From assembly GCF_001949145.1 (NCBI RefSeq), contig NW_019091388.1:824230-849716 (forward strand): 25,487 nt of DNA, in the 5' to 3' direction. The stretch comes from Acanthaster planci. Lineage: Eukaryota > Echinodermata > Asteroidea > Valvatida > Acanthasteridae. Of the stretch, positions 1 to 10,508 are shown piece after piece. The first letter of the stretch is position 1; each line of letters starts with the position of its first letter. A model generated the notes under the pieces. That model searched no databases and had not been told where the DNA came from. It saw only the letters and a program-made list of their open reading frames with translations. The position numbers and the translations under genes were made by a program.

Positions 1-16
1 GGCTGGTAGTGGTTAA
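1..16 (-). mobile_element. Truncated end of a TTAA element extending left of the window
   Basis: GGCTGGTAGTGGTTAA is identical to the right end of the copy at 10509-11017, with TTAA at 13-16. In this orientation the body of the element lies to the left. It sits in a CTC1 intron, 40 bases before exon a. Confidence 0.8.
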
Positions 17-56
17 AATAACTTTTCAGTTTCTTTCCGCGTGTATTTTTTCGTAG

Positions 57-407
57 GCCTGTACAAGATCACACAGCCCCGCCCACCAACCAGCAGGATT
101 CAGCTACAGACACAGTGACCACACCCTCAACCTTTCCCCAGCGATACCAACATACAGCCCCGCCCTCCAACCAGCAGGATTCACCTACAGACACAGTGAC
201 CACACCCTCAACCTTTCCCCAGCGATACCAACATACAGCCCCGCCCTCCAACCAGCAGGATTCACCTACAGACACAGTGACCACACCTTTTATCTCTCCC
301 CATCAATACTTCCTCTCCCATCTTCTGTCCTGTCCTGACTCTGTCTCCCCCACTGAGGTGTTCATCATCAACTGTCACTTGCTGGCCATCAAGTCACTGG
401 TACTCAA
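57..407 (+). CDS. CTC1: CTC1 exon a (27-residue repeats)
   Basis: The acceptor is a long pyrimidine stretch ending in TAG at 54-56, and the donor is GTGAGT at 408. The reading frame starts codons at 58. The exon encodes two identical units and partial flanking units of a Pro/Thr/Ser/Gln-rich 27-residue repeat, then a hydrophobic stretch (VFIINCHLLAIKSLVL) that leads into the Cys-rich exon. It ends with two bases of a codon. An alternative CAG acceptor at 27-29 would also stay open, so the start could be 27 bases earlier. The following intron (408-769) shows nothing recognisable. Confidence 0.72.
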
Positions 408-3400
408 GTGAGTCAAGAAACATAATATATGTTTGTCTACAAATCCAATTTGCAAGAAATCAGAATATGGACAAAAGTATAATACATTATCAGTGCTCTG
501 AAAAATGTGATTGCCAAGCTTTTGGTAACTGGGTACCTTTGTTAGGGCAAGCAGAAACTGAATCTTTCATATATGCAAAATATCAGAGATAGTTTTCTGT
601 ATAGTGATATTTCGGGTTCAGAAGGATAACTCACCTCAGTAAAGTTTTGACAAATCCTTCGAAAATAACAATTGCGAGTGTTCCATCAGAAAGTCTGTTT
701 TTTTATCATGGCTTTAAAACTTGGAAACAACATTGGACATGAATGATAGATTTTAATTTGGATTTTCAGATGGTCTTGTCAGCGTTGTGGTCACAAAGAG
801 TGCATCTGTAGCTCAGATAGTGAGGAAGGGGGAATGCTGACATCATCAGTGAGGTACGATTGGAAGATATTGCCTAAAATCCACCAAGTCTCTCAGTCTT
901 TTAAATGTTTGTTTTTCAGTCTTTTGCAAGAGGCATTTTGTAAATAAAAATATAAAAGTTATTGAGTGGCAAGGAATCTCAAAGGTGCAAATTAAACTTT
1001 ATTTGTCTCCTTGGCAAGATTCAAAGTTCTTTTCATAGCAGGCCATCGGACTGAGTGCAAGAGGACATCTTGCTGGAAGTTGATGCAGAGCAAGAAAAGC
1101 CCTCCCTCAGAACCATCTTGCACCAAGAAATGACTTGTTCAAGGAATTGTTTTTGTTTTAAACAGTGGAGGGTTTAATGAACGTTTGTATACATTTGGAA
1201 TAGTAGAAAGCAAGATGCTTCCACCACTGACTGCGATGTCCTATTAATGCTCATTGATCACAAACCGGGTCTGTCTGACAGGTTTGTTGTGGAGGATGGG
1301 AGTGCAGAGGCATTGGTGTGGTGCACTCAACCCTCTGTCATTGCCGCTGTGTTAGGCTTGACAGCACAGCAATGGACTCAGCTGGAGTTGGAGATACGGC
1401 GCTGCAAAGAGGTGGTCTACTCCTACAAGAAACCCAACTACAGAGAAAAGGTTAGCTTATTTAAGATAGTTGATCGGTACAAGAAATCTTGAGCTCTGTT
1501 TCCTGAATGAGTGAGGATAGGTGAACTAAAGAGAGCGCTTTCCTACCTAGTTAGATATATCCCTTGGGGCTGTGTACACCGTGTGGGTGTAATTGTTCAT
1601 GCACATATAGCATGCGGTGCATATACGTAAATTTCAGGTAAAAGATGACAAACTCGGGCGTCTTCAGGTACGTGGAAGCACAGCATCATTGCATGGTGTT
1701 CAAATGTCTTTATAGGTCCTTTTCAAGAATTTCTTTAAAGGTACAGGCCCATATTTGCAGCTGTCCATAAAGTAGCTCACGTAATTATTGTTATAAAGCA
1801 TGTTCTTGGTTTAAAGACGGTTATGGGCCCAACTCTCCCAGTGGAATGATTCTTTCTAACAAGCTGTCACATTGAAGAAAGCAATGAGAGAAGGCTGTTG
1901 TCAATGATTTGTCCAAGACGCATTTGTTGACATTGTAGTTAGTAGTTCATTTTCAATTTGGCAAAGTGTGCACAAGTGATGCACAATGTGTGTGGTTGCT
2001 TTAATTCATCACTCCAGTGTGCAACATCACAGAGAAAGAGCATGTCCTTGACATTGAATTTGTGTGCAATTCAAAACATAACTCGGCAACTGTTGATTTG
2101 AAATTGACATCCTTAAAAGTTTTTCTTTAGAATATACAGTATTCACTGAGCTAAAACTTCATCAGGTTTGGGCACCTTTCTTTAGATTTTGAGCACTTTT
2201 GTTGCCTCAAACAAACATGGTGCATTAATGACAAATGACGTTCTGTAGCTTTAAACAAGAAGGATGCAGTCAGACTTTAATATAGACACCAAATGTAACA
2301 AAGCAGGCCAGACAAAATCAGGTCAATTGATTCCACTTGGAAACATATTGTGTTTGAAAAGGTGGCCCACTAACCAGTTATTTGACTCTCCCCAACCATT
2401 TGTATATAGCCACCCAACAGTGAGGAATAGGGAGAGTTTTGTCTAGCTCCCCGGCCCCTTATCCTAGTGGTCCAAAGTCAAAGCTATATTAGCCCAATTA
2501 GCAAATTATTGCCCACTGCAGAATATTCGTTGGTGCTAATTAAATCAAGCCAACGCAGCCACTATTAATCATAATGAAATCAAATCACTTCCTGCTTCTG
2601 CACCGACCAGTTGAAAAACTTCCTACCAGCCTGTCTCTTTTTTGCCAGTGAGGATGCACTTCAACTTGGGGCAGATTATCTTGTGTGACTTTTACTTGGG
2701 TAACTTATGTAGACATTCAACTCAGAGACCTTTCAAGTCTCATCAAAGTTTATGGTTCAAAAAAAAAAGTTTAATTGACCCCTCCTACCCAAATATGGAC
2801 TTTGCAAACAGTATTTAGGAGAGGGTATCAAGAGGTTTTACATCCATATGATTCAACACGTAGGAATGACATATCTTCACATGAACTATTCTGACTTAAG
2901 ATAGTGTTGTAGTCCAACCTATCACAAGCTTGGTCACCAATCTGCTCATGGGTAACAGGAAACAAACAGAAACAGAGAAATGGATATGTCACAGTTTATT
3001 GGAATAGCCTGTGACTACAATGACTTGAAACTGCATGAACAAGGATTGACTTGTTCTGGACAGACTCCACTATAACAACACTACATTAAAGACTTGCCAG
3101 TGATTGAATTGATCATACATCATCCATCACTTTGCAGGTAGTTTTGCCCTCTCCAACAGACACTGAGGGCCTGGTGAATCTACTCTGTAGTGATGACAGT
3201 TTACAGAAACCCTTGGTACTGCACTGCCAACTCAGGAACCGAGGTACAAGCATGAGAAGTTCCTCAGCTAACGCAGGTTTGTCTAGATTTAGTAATTTAT
3301 TATTATCAATTATCAATTATTTCTGGTAATGACACAAGGATTCCTCAAAAGTGCCCTAGGTACTGTGGCTTGCAAGCCTGAAGAAACCTGTGGAGAGGAG

Positions 3401-3896
3401 ACAGTGAGAAGCAGTTACAGATTTAGAGGTGGGAGGAAAACCCCAGAGGAATAGTCTGGGTAAAACCCATGGAATCATTTAGGGACTTCACCTATGTCCA
3501 AGCTGTGTACGGATCATGTGTCCAACTTGAACTTGACTACTGTATGTACCCAGCCTGTTGTAGCAAATGTCAGTCCGTGGCAATGCCTGGGAGTGTTGAG
3601 AAATATGAAGCTAGGGTGCAGAAATATTGTTCAGATGACTCTGAGTCACAGTTGGCCATTAAGTACAAAAAATCAGAAGTGCTCACTTGCAATGCAACAA
3701 ATTGCATACATTTGTTGTGGAAATCATTGGTACAGGATAGAGCTATGTACTGATTCATGAAAATGGCTGATTGCCCTGTTCAAACTGCTTCAGTTAAATT
3801 CATTTCCTGACTTTGTGACTTCCAGGGACAGCTGACAAGCAGTTTGCACCCTCTGTTCATCTGAAGTGTTTAGCTGCATATGAAGGCTATCATTGA
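57..3896 (+). CDS. CTC1: CTC1, CST complex subunit, C-terminal part (six exons, 5' end outside window)
   Basis: Exons 57-407, 770-853, 1207-1450, 1638-1667, 3138-3243 and 3826-3896 join in phase (2,2,0,0,1) into 294 residues ending at a TGA. CTC1, with STN1 and TEN1, forms the single-strand-binding CST complex, which recruits DNA polymerase alpha-primase for telomere C-strand fill-in and replication restart in the nucleus. Seen in sequence: a Pro/Thr/Gln repeat region, a Cys-rich segment (WSCQRCGHKECIC), then FVVEDGSAEALVWC followed by VLGLTAQQWTQLE and a tail with PLVLHCQL. From memory, the DGSAEA.VWC, LGL..xxW and final strands match the last OB fold of vertebrate CTC1, which carries a zinc ribbon. 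The human protein is about 1,200 residues, so about three quarters lies to the left. No alignment was run, so another multi-OB protein is possible. Confidence 0.74.
72..288. repeat. 81-bp coding minisatellite, about 2.7 copies
   Basis: Units 118-198 and 199-279 look identical base for base. A partial, slightly diverged unit precedes them and a few bases of another follow. The period of 81 bases is exactly 27 codons, so units can be gained or lost without breaking the frame of CTC1 exon a. Confidence 0.95.
770..853 (+). CDS. CTC1: CTC1 exon b (Cys-rich, likely zinc ribbon)
   Basis: The acceptor is ATTTTCAG at 762-769 and the donor is GTACGA at 854. The first base completes the codon begun in exon a. 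It encodes WSCQRCGHKECICSSDSEEG and a short acidic/Ser tail. A CxxC pair followed by a CxC pair is compatible with zinc binding, as in the zinc ribbon described for the last OB fold of CTC1. The CxC spacing is unusual, so the fourth ligand may come from elsewhere. The next intron (854-1206) holds nothing I recognise. Confidence 0.72.
1207..1450 (+). CDS. CTC1: CTC1 exon c (core of the C-terminal OB fold)
   Basis: This is the most diagnostic exon of the gene. It encodes DVLLMLIDHKPG, then FVVEDGSAEALVWC, then VIAAVLGLTAQQWTQLE and a basic run KEVVYSYKKPNYREK, ending cleanly before GTTAGC. The strand-turn-strand pattern with DGSAEA and W-C is typical of an OB fold. The acceptor TAG at 1204-1206 was chosen because it is the one that restores phase with exon b; its pyrimidine tract is weak. 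The following intron is 187 bases. Confidence 0.78.
1638..1667 (+). CDS. CTC1: CTC1 30-base microexon
   Basis: A ten-codon segment (VKDDKLGRLQ) is flanked by AAATTTCAG and GTACGT, both good splice signals, and is in phase 0 on both sides. Skipping it would leave the frame intact, so it could be alternatively used. The intron after it (1668-3137, 1.47 kb) is AT-rich and shows no gene or clear repeat. Confidence 0.6.
3138..3243 (+). CDS. CTC1: CTC1 exon e
   Basis: The acceptor is ACTTTGCAG and the donor is GTACAAG. It encodes VVLPSPTDTEGLVNLLCSDD and a strand QKPLVLHCQLRNR, resembling the late beta strands near the C terminus of CTC1. It ends one base into a codon that is completed by the last exon. 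The next intron (3244-3825) carries a SINE on the opposite strand. Confidence 0.72.
3288..3505 (-). mobile_element. tRNA-derived SINE family 1, minus-strand copy, 5' truncated
   Basis: The reverse complement of this stretch matches 23630-23790 closely, including shared blocks such as ATGGGTTTTACCCA, CTTCTCACTGTCTCC, GGTTTCTTCAGGCTT and GTCATTACCAG. Its 3' end (low coordinates) has an AT-rich AATAAT-type tail at about 3288-3327. The tRNA-like head seen in the other copy is missing, as expected for 5' truncation. It lies antisense in the last CTC1 intron. Confidence 0.8.
3826..3896 (+). CDS. CTC1: CTC1 last coding exon with stop
   Basis: The acceptor is GACTTCCAG at 3817-3825. Two bases complete the codon from exon e, then TADKQFAPSVHLKCLAAYEG and a short end before TGA at 3894-3896. 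The phase fit and the immediate stop make this the C terminus. Confidence 0.72.
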
Positions 3897-4029
3897 GTCC
3901 TAAGAGTCAAAAACACCTCCAAACACCCTTCAGAATTCTACTTCAGGTAGGTTTCCACCTTCAGAAGAAAAAACTAAAGAAAATCTGAGCAAGATGTGCC
4001 TAACGAAGCACACGTATCAGCCGGTAGTC

Positions 4030-4660
4030 TTAACTGCCACCAGTTACTGTTGGTAAACACTGGGTAAATTTTGACCTTTGCCTTGAAATAGTGCATATTC
4101 AGCAGTCAACATTAGTTAAACTGAGCAAATGTGAGCCGAGTTAGTTCATACAATTTGGGAAACAACCCAGTTTGGATGGCTTGTCGAGAAATGACCACTG
4201 CTGACTACTAGGTGACCTTTGCCCTTGATCTGCAAACAGTGTCCATGAAACTTGCAATAGGGCTACAACTGACCAACAGCGGCATGGTTTGTAACAAAGC
4301 TAGTTCGTCCATTCTCCAGAAAATTGCCACTGTTGACCACCAAGTGTTCTTTAACCTTTATCCATTAACACCCTATTTGTAGCTTTGGTCAAGGATACAT
4401 GTGACAATATGGCTAACATTGGCTGAAGAATGTGACAAAAGTGTCATTTCCCTTGTTTCAATGAAATTACCCCTTGTGACCACCGCATGACCTTTTGCCA
4501 AATTCTGTGTTCATTCACTGTATCTAAATCTCAGTCCAGAGATGCAACTAATCATATTTAGCTCCCATAGGAAGAATGCTATGAGAGAAGCAGTGTGTAA
4601 TTTTCAATGTGACCACTTTATGACTGTTATGTGACCTGTGACCCCAGTCAGAGTACAACA
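4030..4660. repeat. Diverged tandem array, about 140-bp period, five units
   Basis: A block resembling GACCAC(C) followed about 20 bases later by TGACCTTTGCC recurs with the second block at about 4073, 4213, 4352, 4488 and 4632. Spacings are 140, 139, 136 and 144. Sequence between the anchors is strongly diverged. No further unit is seen at the expected places before 4030 or after 4660. Confidence 0.6.
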
Positions 4661-5122
4661 TGTCTGTACACGTGGCTTGAAGTTTAGTGGTTATACCAAC
4701 ATAAGATTCGCATTGAGGAAGAAAAACTGGCAAATGGAGATACAGAAGGACCACCCTAAATCAGCCTGGCTAATATAATTTATACCCAGCAAGAAATGAG
4801 ACCGCGGGGTACCCCCCCAACATGTCCAATCCCTATACACATTCCAGACTATTGTTACTTAACACATCCCCCCAAGATGTCTGCAAGGAATTCCCCAGAT
4901 TCCTGCGAGACAATGACCAATACAAAGTATTGCAAAACAATACAAAGCTGCATATGATATAATCACCATGGAACAGGCAGTTGCAAGAGGCAGACTTACA
5001 CCAATAACCAACCAGTAGCATTACTTTGATTGTTAGGAATGTACACAGCTGTGTATTTTAGGAGATGATTTTGAAGCATTTCCTTCTGACGTCTTCGCTG
5101 CCTAAGACCAATTAATCACGAA

Positions 5123-5128
5123 AATAAA
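5123..5128 (+). promoter_or_regulatory. Candidate poly(A) signal for CTC1
   Basis: This is the first canonical AATAAA I see downstream of the CTC1 stop, about 1.2 kb away. A second lies at 5383-5388. Which, if either, is used cannot be decided from sequence. Confidence 0.25.
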
Positions 5129-7163
5129 CACATGAAAATCATTATTTTGTAAAGTTTTCTTTGCAAATTTTCATTTATTTTTTGTGTGGTGATTTTTCCT
5201 AGTTAGGAAATAACTAACTTAATTACCGCAATATTACTAGCCAACAGGCTATTCTCAACCTCATACCCAGGTGTACAAAGCATCACATTTGTTAAGTATT
5301 TACTTTCAAACCTGGTGCAGTTTATAAAATCAGTACAGGGAAGGGGACTGTTTGGAACTTTTATTTTAAAACAAAAATCAGTAATAAATAAGATTTACAC
5401 ATGTACAATCACTTCAAACAAAAAAAACCCATGGCAAATTATATATTCGAGCAGACTAAATCCAAGATTACAAAAACAAACCAAAACATTGGTCTGCGAG
5501 TTTTAAACATGATTTAATTTGGGAAACTATTAGAATGTTGTTGCTGTTTGTAAAAGAAAATACAATTTATCACAAGCTGAATGTTTTTAAAAGTTTCCAA
5601 CAATCATCACACCATAGTTTTCACACAAATAAACCTAAAAAGTCAAAGAATGACTTTGGAATATCACCTTATGGCTCTTGAATTTGGATACCACATAACA
5701 AACACAAGTGAAAATTAAAAATACCAACAGCACTGGACTGCCACTACTTCTAGTATGCCAAGATCTGGCAATAAAACTGGAATGGAGCAGATTTTGTGCA
5801 CAAATGTACCTGCAGAAAACCAAATAAGTCATGTTTTTCTTTCTCTTTCAGGATGTCTGGCAATAAGTTCAATGTGATTGGGACTCATTTAAGGATACCT
5901 CGGTGAAGTTTCTTGAAGAGTAGGATCAACTATCCGTGGCTCTTCCAGCAGCAGCTAAAATTATAATACTGATAAAGCAATGCCTGTTTAATGAGAAAGA
6001 TTACAGTATTCCTTTATCATGATTTCTATGGGGTTAGTGACGAAATTCTGAAAGATTTTTGGAGGGAAATTTTCATCAAACACTGGAGATTTCTCCATAC
6101 TCCTATGTACATTTCAGCATGCACACAAGGACTTGAATAGTCCGAATAAAACTTATGAAACTTGGAAGTTTTTCCTTAGAATATTACTAATGGGAACAGG
6201 TTTAAAAAAAAACCAACCAATGCTTTTCATGAAGAAACGATTGTTTGGATATCTTTTTGAAACAGATTCCAAATCTCTTACGACATCTCTAGACTCAGTT
6301 TCAACATGCAATCTGAAAAAAGCAACTTTGGCACTTTGGTGTAATTTACTACTTTGCAAGACCTCGCCCAGTTCTTATTTTGTCAAATTTGGGATAAGAG
6401 TTACTCTTTCCAACTGCTCAATCGAACTGTTCACCAAGATGTCTAGAAATTGCTGGAAGCCTGGTATTCAAAGTACATGTATTCAAAGGCAAAGTGTGAG
6501 CTGAAGATTTCTATTAGTTTTCCTAATAATAACAAATGGTTCTAAAATACAGTGCTTTTTGAAAATCGTTTTAAGGGTCAAAATAACCAAGTTCAATACC
6601 TCTTGTCAGTTGCAGACCAAACTGCATGACTAAAATTTGCTTCTCCATAAGTCTGGCTTAAAAAAAGATCAGTCACATCTTTAATATAAATATTGTACAC
6701 CATTGAGCTATCTGCGCAATTAAATTAATTCTAAATAAAATCTCAAGTAGCACACTGCCTTTCTGCATATACAGAAAGTTACAATTCTTTAGATACACAA
6801 AGACAGTAAACTATTTTTATAGTGAGGGCCTGTTTATAGGATCAAGTATTCCTTAACTTTTGCTTTTGTCTGTTTGCAAAGGAAAAATGGATTTTTGGCG
6901 AGAAGACTTCTTGTGCCCCAAGTTTAGTGTTGATCAGGTACTAACATTCTGGCCTTAAAACTGAATTTTACATTCAGTGTACACTTCAAACAGTGGCATT
7001 TGGACAGACAGGTTACAAATGGTGGGCAGAAACAATAGACAAAATGTAACATTTCTCCAGTGCCCATCTCCATCAGTTACTTCATTGCATCAGTGGAGAA
7101 TCTGGTTCAACTGATTCAGCATACATTGCTATTTAATACTTTCCCCGCCATTTTTGGCTGGGC

Positions 7164-7475
7164 TTAAACTCTTTGCCAAAGATTGTATAGTGCCACATAG
7201 CAGCGTAAGATGGAGAACTCTGCCCAAAAGGTGTAATCACCATGGACGCAGTCTGGGCAAGCAATACACCTGCACAGTGCATGTTGATGCATAAACTCAG
7301 GCGCACAAGGTGTGTGCGCCTGTCGCAGCGCCTGTGCATTAATGTGCACTGTGCAGGTGCATCGCTTGCTCAAATGGTGCCCATAAGATTACGTTTTACA
7401 CGTATTCACGGTGAAGTTCTCAATCTTGTGCCGCTACGCAGCATTACACGATCTTTGTTCTTTGCCCACTGTTAA
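7164..7475. mobile_element. Palindromic foldback/MITE element, 312 bp, TTAA at both ends
   Basis: The two halves are imperfect inverted copies of one another along nearly the whole length. The strongest part is CACCTGCACAGTGCA at about 7267-7281, matched by its reverse complement near 7350-7364, and the similarity extends outward through GCAAGC, GTAATC, GAGAACT and AAAGAT blocks to about 7170 and 7470. TTAA stands at 7164-7167 and 7472-7475, possibly the target duplication. It has no coding capacity. Confidence 0.75.
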
Positions 7476-10400
7476 ACCTATGTTTTACTAGTACTGTATG
7501 CTGTATAGACCTTTCTTTTCTTTATAAACGTTGAGTGCAAAGTGCGTACTGCAATTTCCTGTGCCTGAATTTGAATTTCTACTCAGGATGTCAAAGTAGG
7601 TACGCTAACAGTTTTTACCACAATGGCACACCTACTGTAGTCCAAGGGGTTGAATCTGCAATGTCATTTTGGCATCGTTGTGGTTGTATAGTGATGAGTA
7701 ATTATACACAATGTACAACATGCTAGTACCCGAGTCATTCATTTCTTTCTTATCAAGGCAGCTACCCACGCCGAGGTTGGCAGAGTTCAGCTCTGATGCA
7801 GAAAAGAAAGGACTACACTGTCTCCAAAACATTCCCATTTTGTTTCCATCATGCAACTTTAAATTACTGAATGCTGCCACACTTCAATGCTGAAAGTTTT
7901 TACAGCACACTTCCAATGTTTTGTTCTGCTGCTGTTGTTGCATTGGAGGGAATATAATCAAGAATGCATACACAAAGTATCTGAAGGGACTCATCCAGGT
8001 ATCCTTATACAATTATGTATCAAAAATAGAAGTTTGTTTCTCTGAACATTTTCTTATCTACACTCTGGACAACAAGGTGCTTTTTACAATTATTCTTGCC
8101 TAAGGCTTTTCAAACACCGCACCCAAAGATTCTGTTTTGATTGGCTGAGAGCAAATCGGATGAATTTGTTATTCTATTGTACACTCAAAATAAAAATGAC
8201 CAAGACAGTCTCAGTCTGAAAGGTTCAGAGCCATCTGCAATAGTTTCATATGTATGCCCATGCCAGCTCATAATATGTAGCTTGAAGCAAATATTTTCAT
8301 CAAGTTTGGCAAACTGCAAAGGAATTTCTCATTTATACCACTTGAACTGAAATGAGTTGGGCTTTTAATTACTAGTCAAATACTTTTTTAAACTTTACAG
8401 AAATCTATGGTGATGGCCTCCAAAGAACAAATGCTGACTGCTTTTACGAGTGGAACATTTTTCCCCTGTGGCTTTAACTTGAATCTATAAAAATAAAATG
8501 GATCACCATGGAAGGCTAGTTTTACAAGACTACTTAAAGCAGTCAAAAGTTGTAATACTTTGCTCAAAATGCTCAGAACAATGGTGACATTTGTAGGATT
8601 CTCACAAGTTGAAATGAAACAAATATCTGCTTATCAGGCACAATGGACTGCAAACTTTATTGACTAGGTAGAAGCTGACTAAATCATTGAATTTAGGATT
8701 AAAGTGCAATATGAGCATGGTACCAGACATATTAGAAAATACTTTGGCCAAAGATATATACTGAGTTTTGCTGAGGGCCTAAAGCGCCAAGTAACTTGAA
8801 AAACTGGACATCACTCATTTAAGATCAACTTAGGTTTCCTTTGATAGGTCTAAAAATTGGAAAACAAAATTTGACCAAAAACCTAAATCAAATGAAATTC
8901 ACAAAACAGCTATGCGTATGTACCAACAGGAAAAGCATGCCCTTTCACAAAAGTCAATATTGTATTTCAGACTTACATATTTTTCAAAATTTACTCCGAG
9001 AGTTAAAAACTCACCAATTCATGAACCCATCTACTGGTATGCTTAGGCAGTTGCTACGAGCAAACACCCCCTCCCCCGAAGAAACCAAACAGATGTACAA
9101 ACTAACTGGCACAACAAACACGCTTGCAAACAAATACTCCACTCATAATTTACACATTTGTTCTCTTGAATAGGCACTACAACCTACATTGCAAACTTCA
9201 AGAAAATCGGAATATTATATAGATATTCTGGCCCGTTAATAGTAGTACAAATTCTGCACCTAAAAATAGTGGAACGGCTGGTATCTGTTTTCTCCTGTTT
9301 TGTACATACTTCAATATTCACAAGAATTATTTGCAGTTTAAATTTTGTGGTTTCTGAACTTGGTCTACCCTCAATGCATCACACACACCATCTCTTGATT
9401 ATTAAACTGTACAGTTCTTTAAATTTTTTACACTCTCAAATTGTCCACTTTCTCCATAGCAATATTGGACAAGCAACATTAGGTGGCTTCCTTATATACA
9501 GCCGCACCACGGTAAGCAAGCATACTGCACTAAAAAATCTCCTGGAGAAAATGATGTCCAGAGTTCCCGCAGCAATTTTGACGTTATTGCCAGGACTGAA
9601 ATGTCTCTCACCTCAGTGGACAACCAGTCAGTTGGAATGGTCAGCCTTTCAAAAGCAAAAGATAAAAGAAACAACTAAGACTGACTGACTATTTGAGTAC
9701 CAGAGAGCAGTGATTGACAGCAGGGTACCAGTGTTTGTCTGCAAAAGACTACATGTCAATATTGAATCCAGAAGTTTAAGCTTATCCAATTTTCACTGTG
9801 TACATGGTGTAACCACAAATGCACATGGATCCTCAGCCATAAACTCGTTACTTATATGCGCAAATTCCAACTTCATCAACTGAGCCCAAAACCTGTCATC
9901 AAAAGTGGTTAACTGCCAAGTCTTTGGCCAAGGGAACACCACTTGGTATGGATTTTGACTTTGAGCACGTTAAGCCAACCAAAATAGTAGTTGTGCTTCA
10001 AATTACCCACCCCAACCTAGCAAATTGGGCCGACTCTAAATCTTTTTATTGAAAAAGAAATTTTAAAAAAGACACTGTTGCCGACCCTTGTGCTTATTTC
10101 AGGGGTGTGAAATCTCTGCTTTTTTGTGGAGTATGCTAAATTTCATTTCCGGTTTTGCACATGTACATTGCACATGTACAGTACGTGCATATAGTGATAT
10201 GTATCTGTGTGGCTCAAAGCGCAAGCCTTATGTGTAAACAGCACCCTGGGACCATCCGGTCGTTGTGCTGTGATTGGCTGCAAATGAAACTTCAATACTC
10301 ATATATCAGTGAGAATCATTACAGCCGTTCCTGCACAAGCAGAAGTAGTGACTAACAATCTCCACTGTAACTCACAGTTGCACACATTTCACTGTGAATT

Positions 10401-10508
10401 TACAGCTTGAAATGAGGTTAAAACATTTTTGCTTCCACGGGTAGCAGGTTTCATGACAACTGGTGCGAGGCACACAAAGTTATTGTGTCTTGCATCATCA
10501 CGTCGGTT
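7476..10508. other. Intergenic, no gene seen
   Basis: AT-rich DNA with scattered short open frames that lack domains, conserved-looking motifs or matching splice sites. A local duplication of GCACATGTACA occurs at about 10157-10180. Nothing else is recognisable. Confidence 0.55.

Larger units (their letters stand above)
3897..7163. other. Intergenic: CTC1 3' region, no gene seen
   Basis: AT-rich sequence downstream of the CTC1 stop. It holds a diverged 140-bp tandem array (4030-4660), AATAAA motifs at 5123 and 5383, and a small palindrome TTCCTAGTTAGGAA near 5198. The open frames here, up to 123 codons, show no domain, biased composition or splice structure, and I treat them as chance. Confidence 0.6.

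Noticed and set aside
1041-1130. Possible extra CTC1 exon with several Cys codons
   Set aside because: After a TAG acceptor near 1040 the frame required by exon b hits a stop quickly, and no donor fits; joining exon b directly to 1207 keeps the frame.
6133-6504. 123-codon open frame on the + strand
   Set aside because: Low-complexity mixed composition, no domain or signal, no splice partners, and an overlapping open frame on the other strand in AT-rich intergenic DNA.
7242-7475. 77-codon open frame in the palindromic element
   Set aside because: It lies wholly within an inverted-repeat element, with a mirror frame on the other strand.
8139-8152. TGATTGGCTG boxes (also near 10270 and 21155) as CCAAT promoters
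   Set aside because: No transcription start, gene start or other promoter element lies nearby; they may be parts of dispersed repeats.
9269-9688. 139-codon open frame on the + strand
   Set aside because: No recognisable domain or motif, no supporting exon structure; length is plausible by chance.
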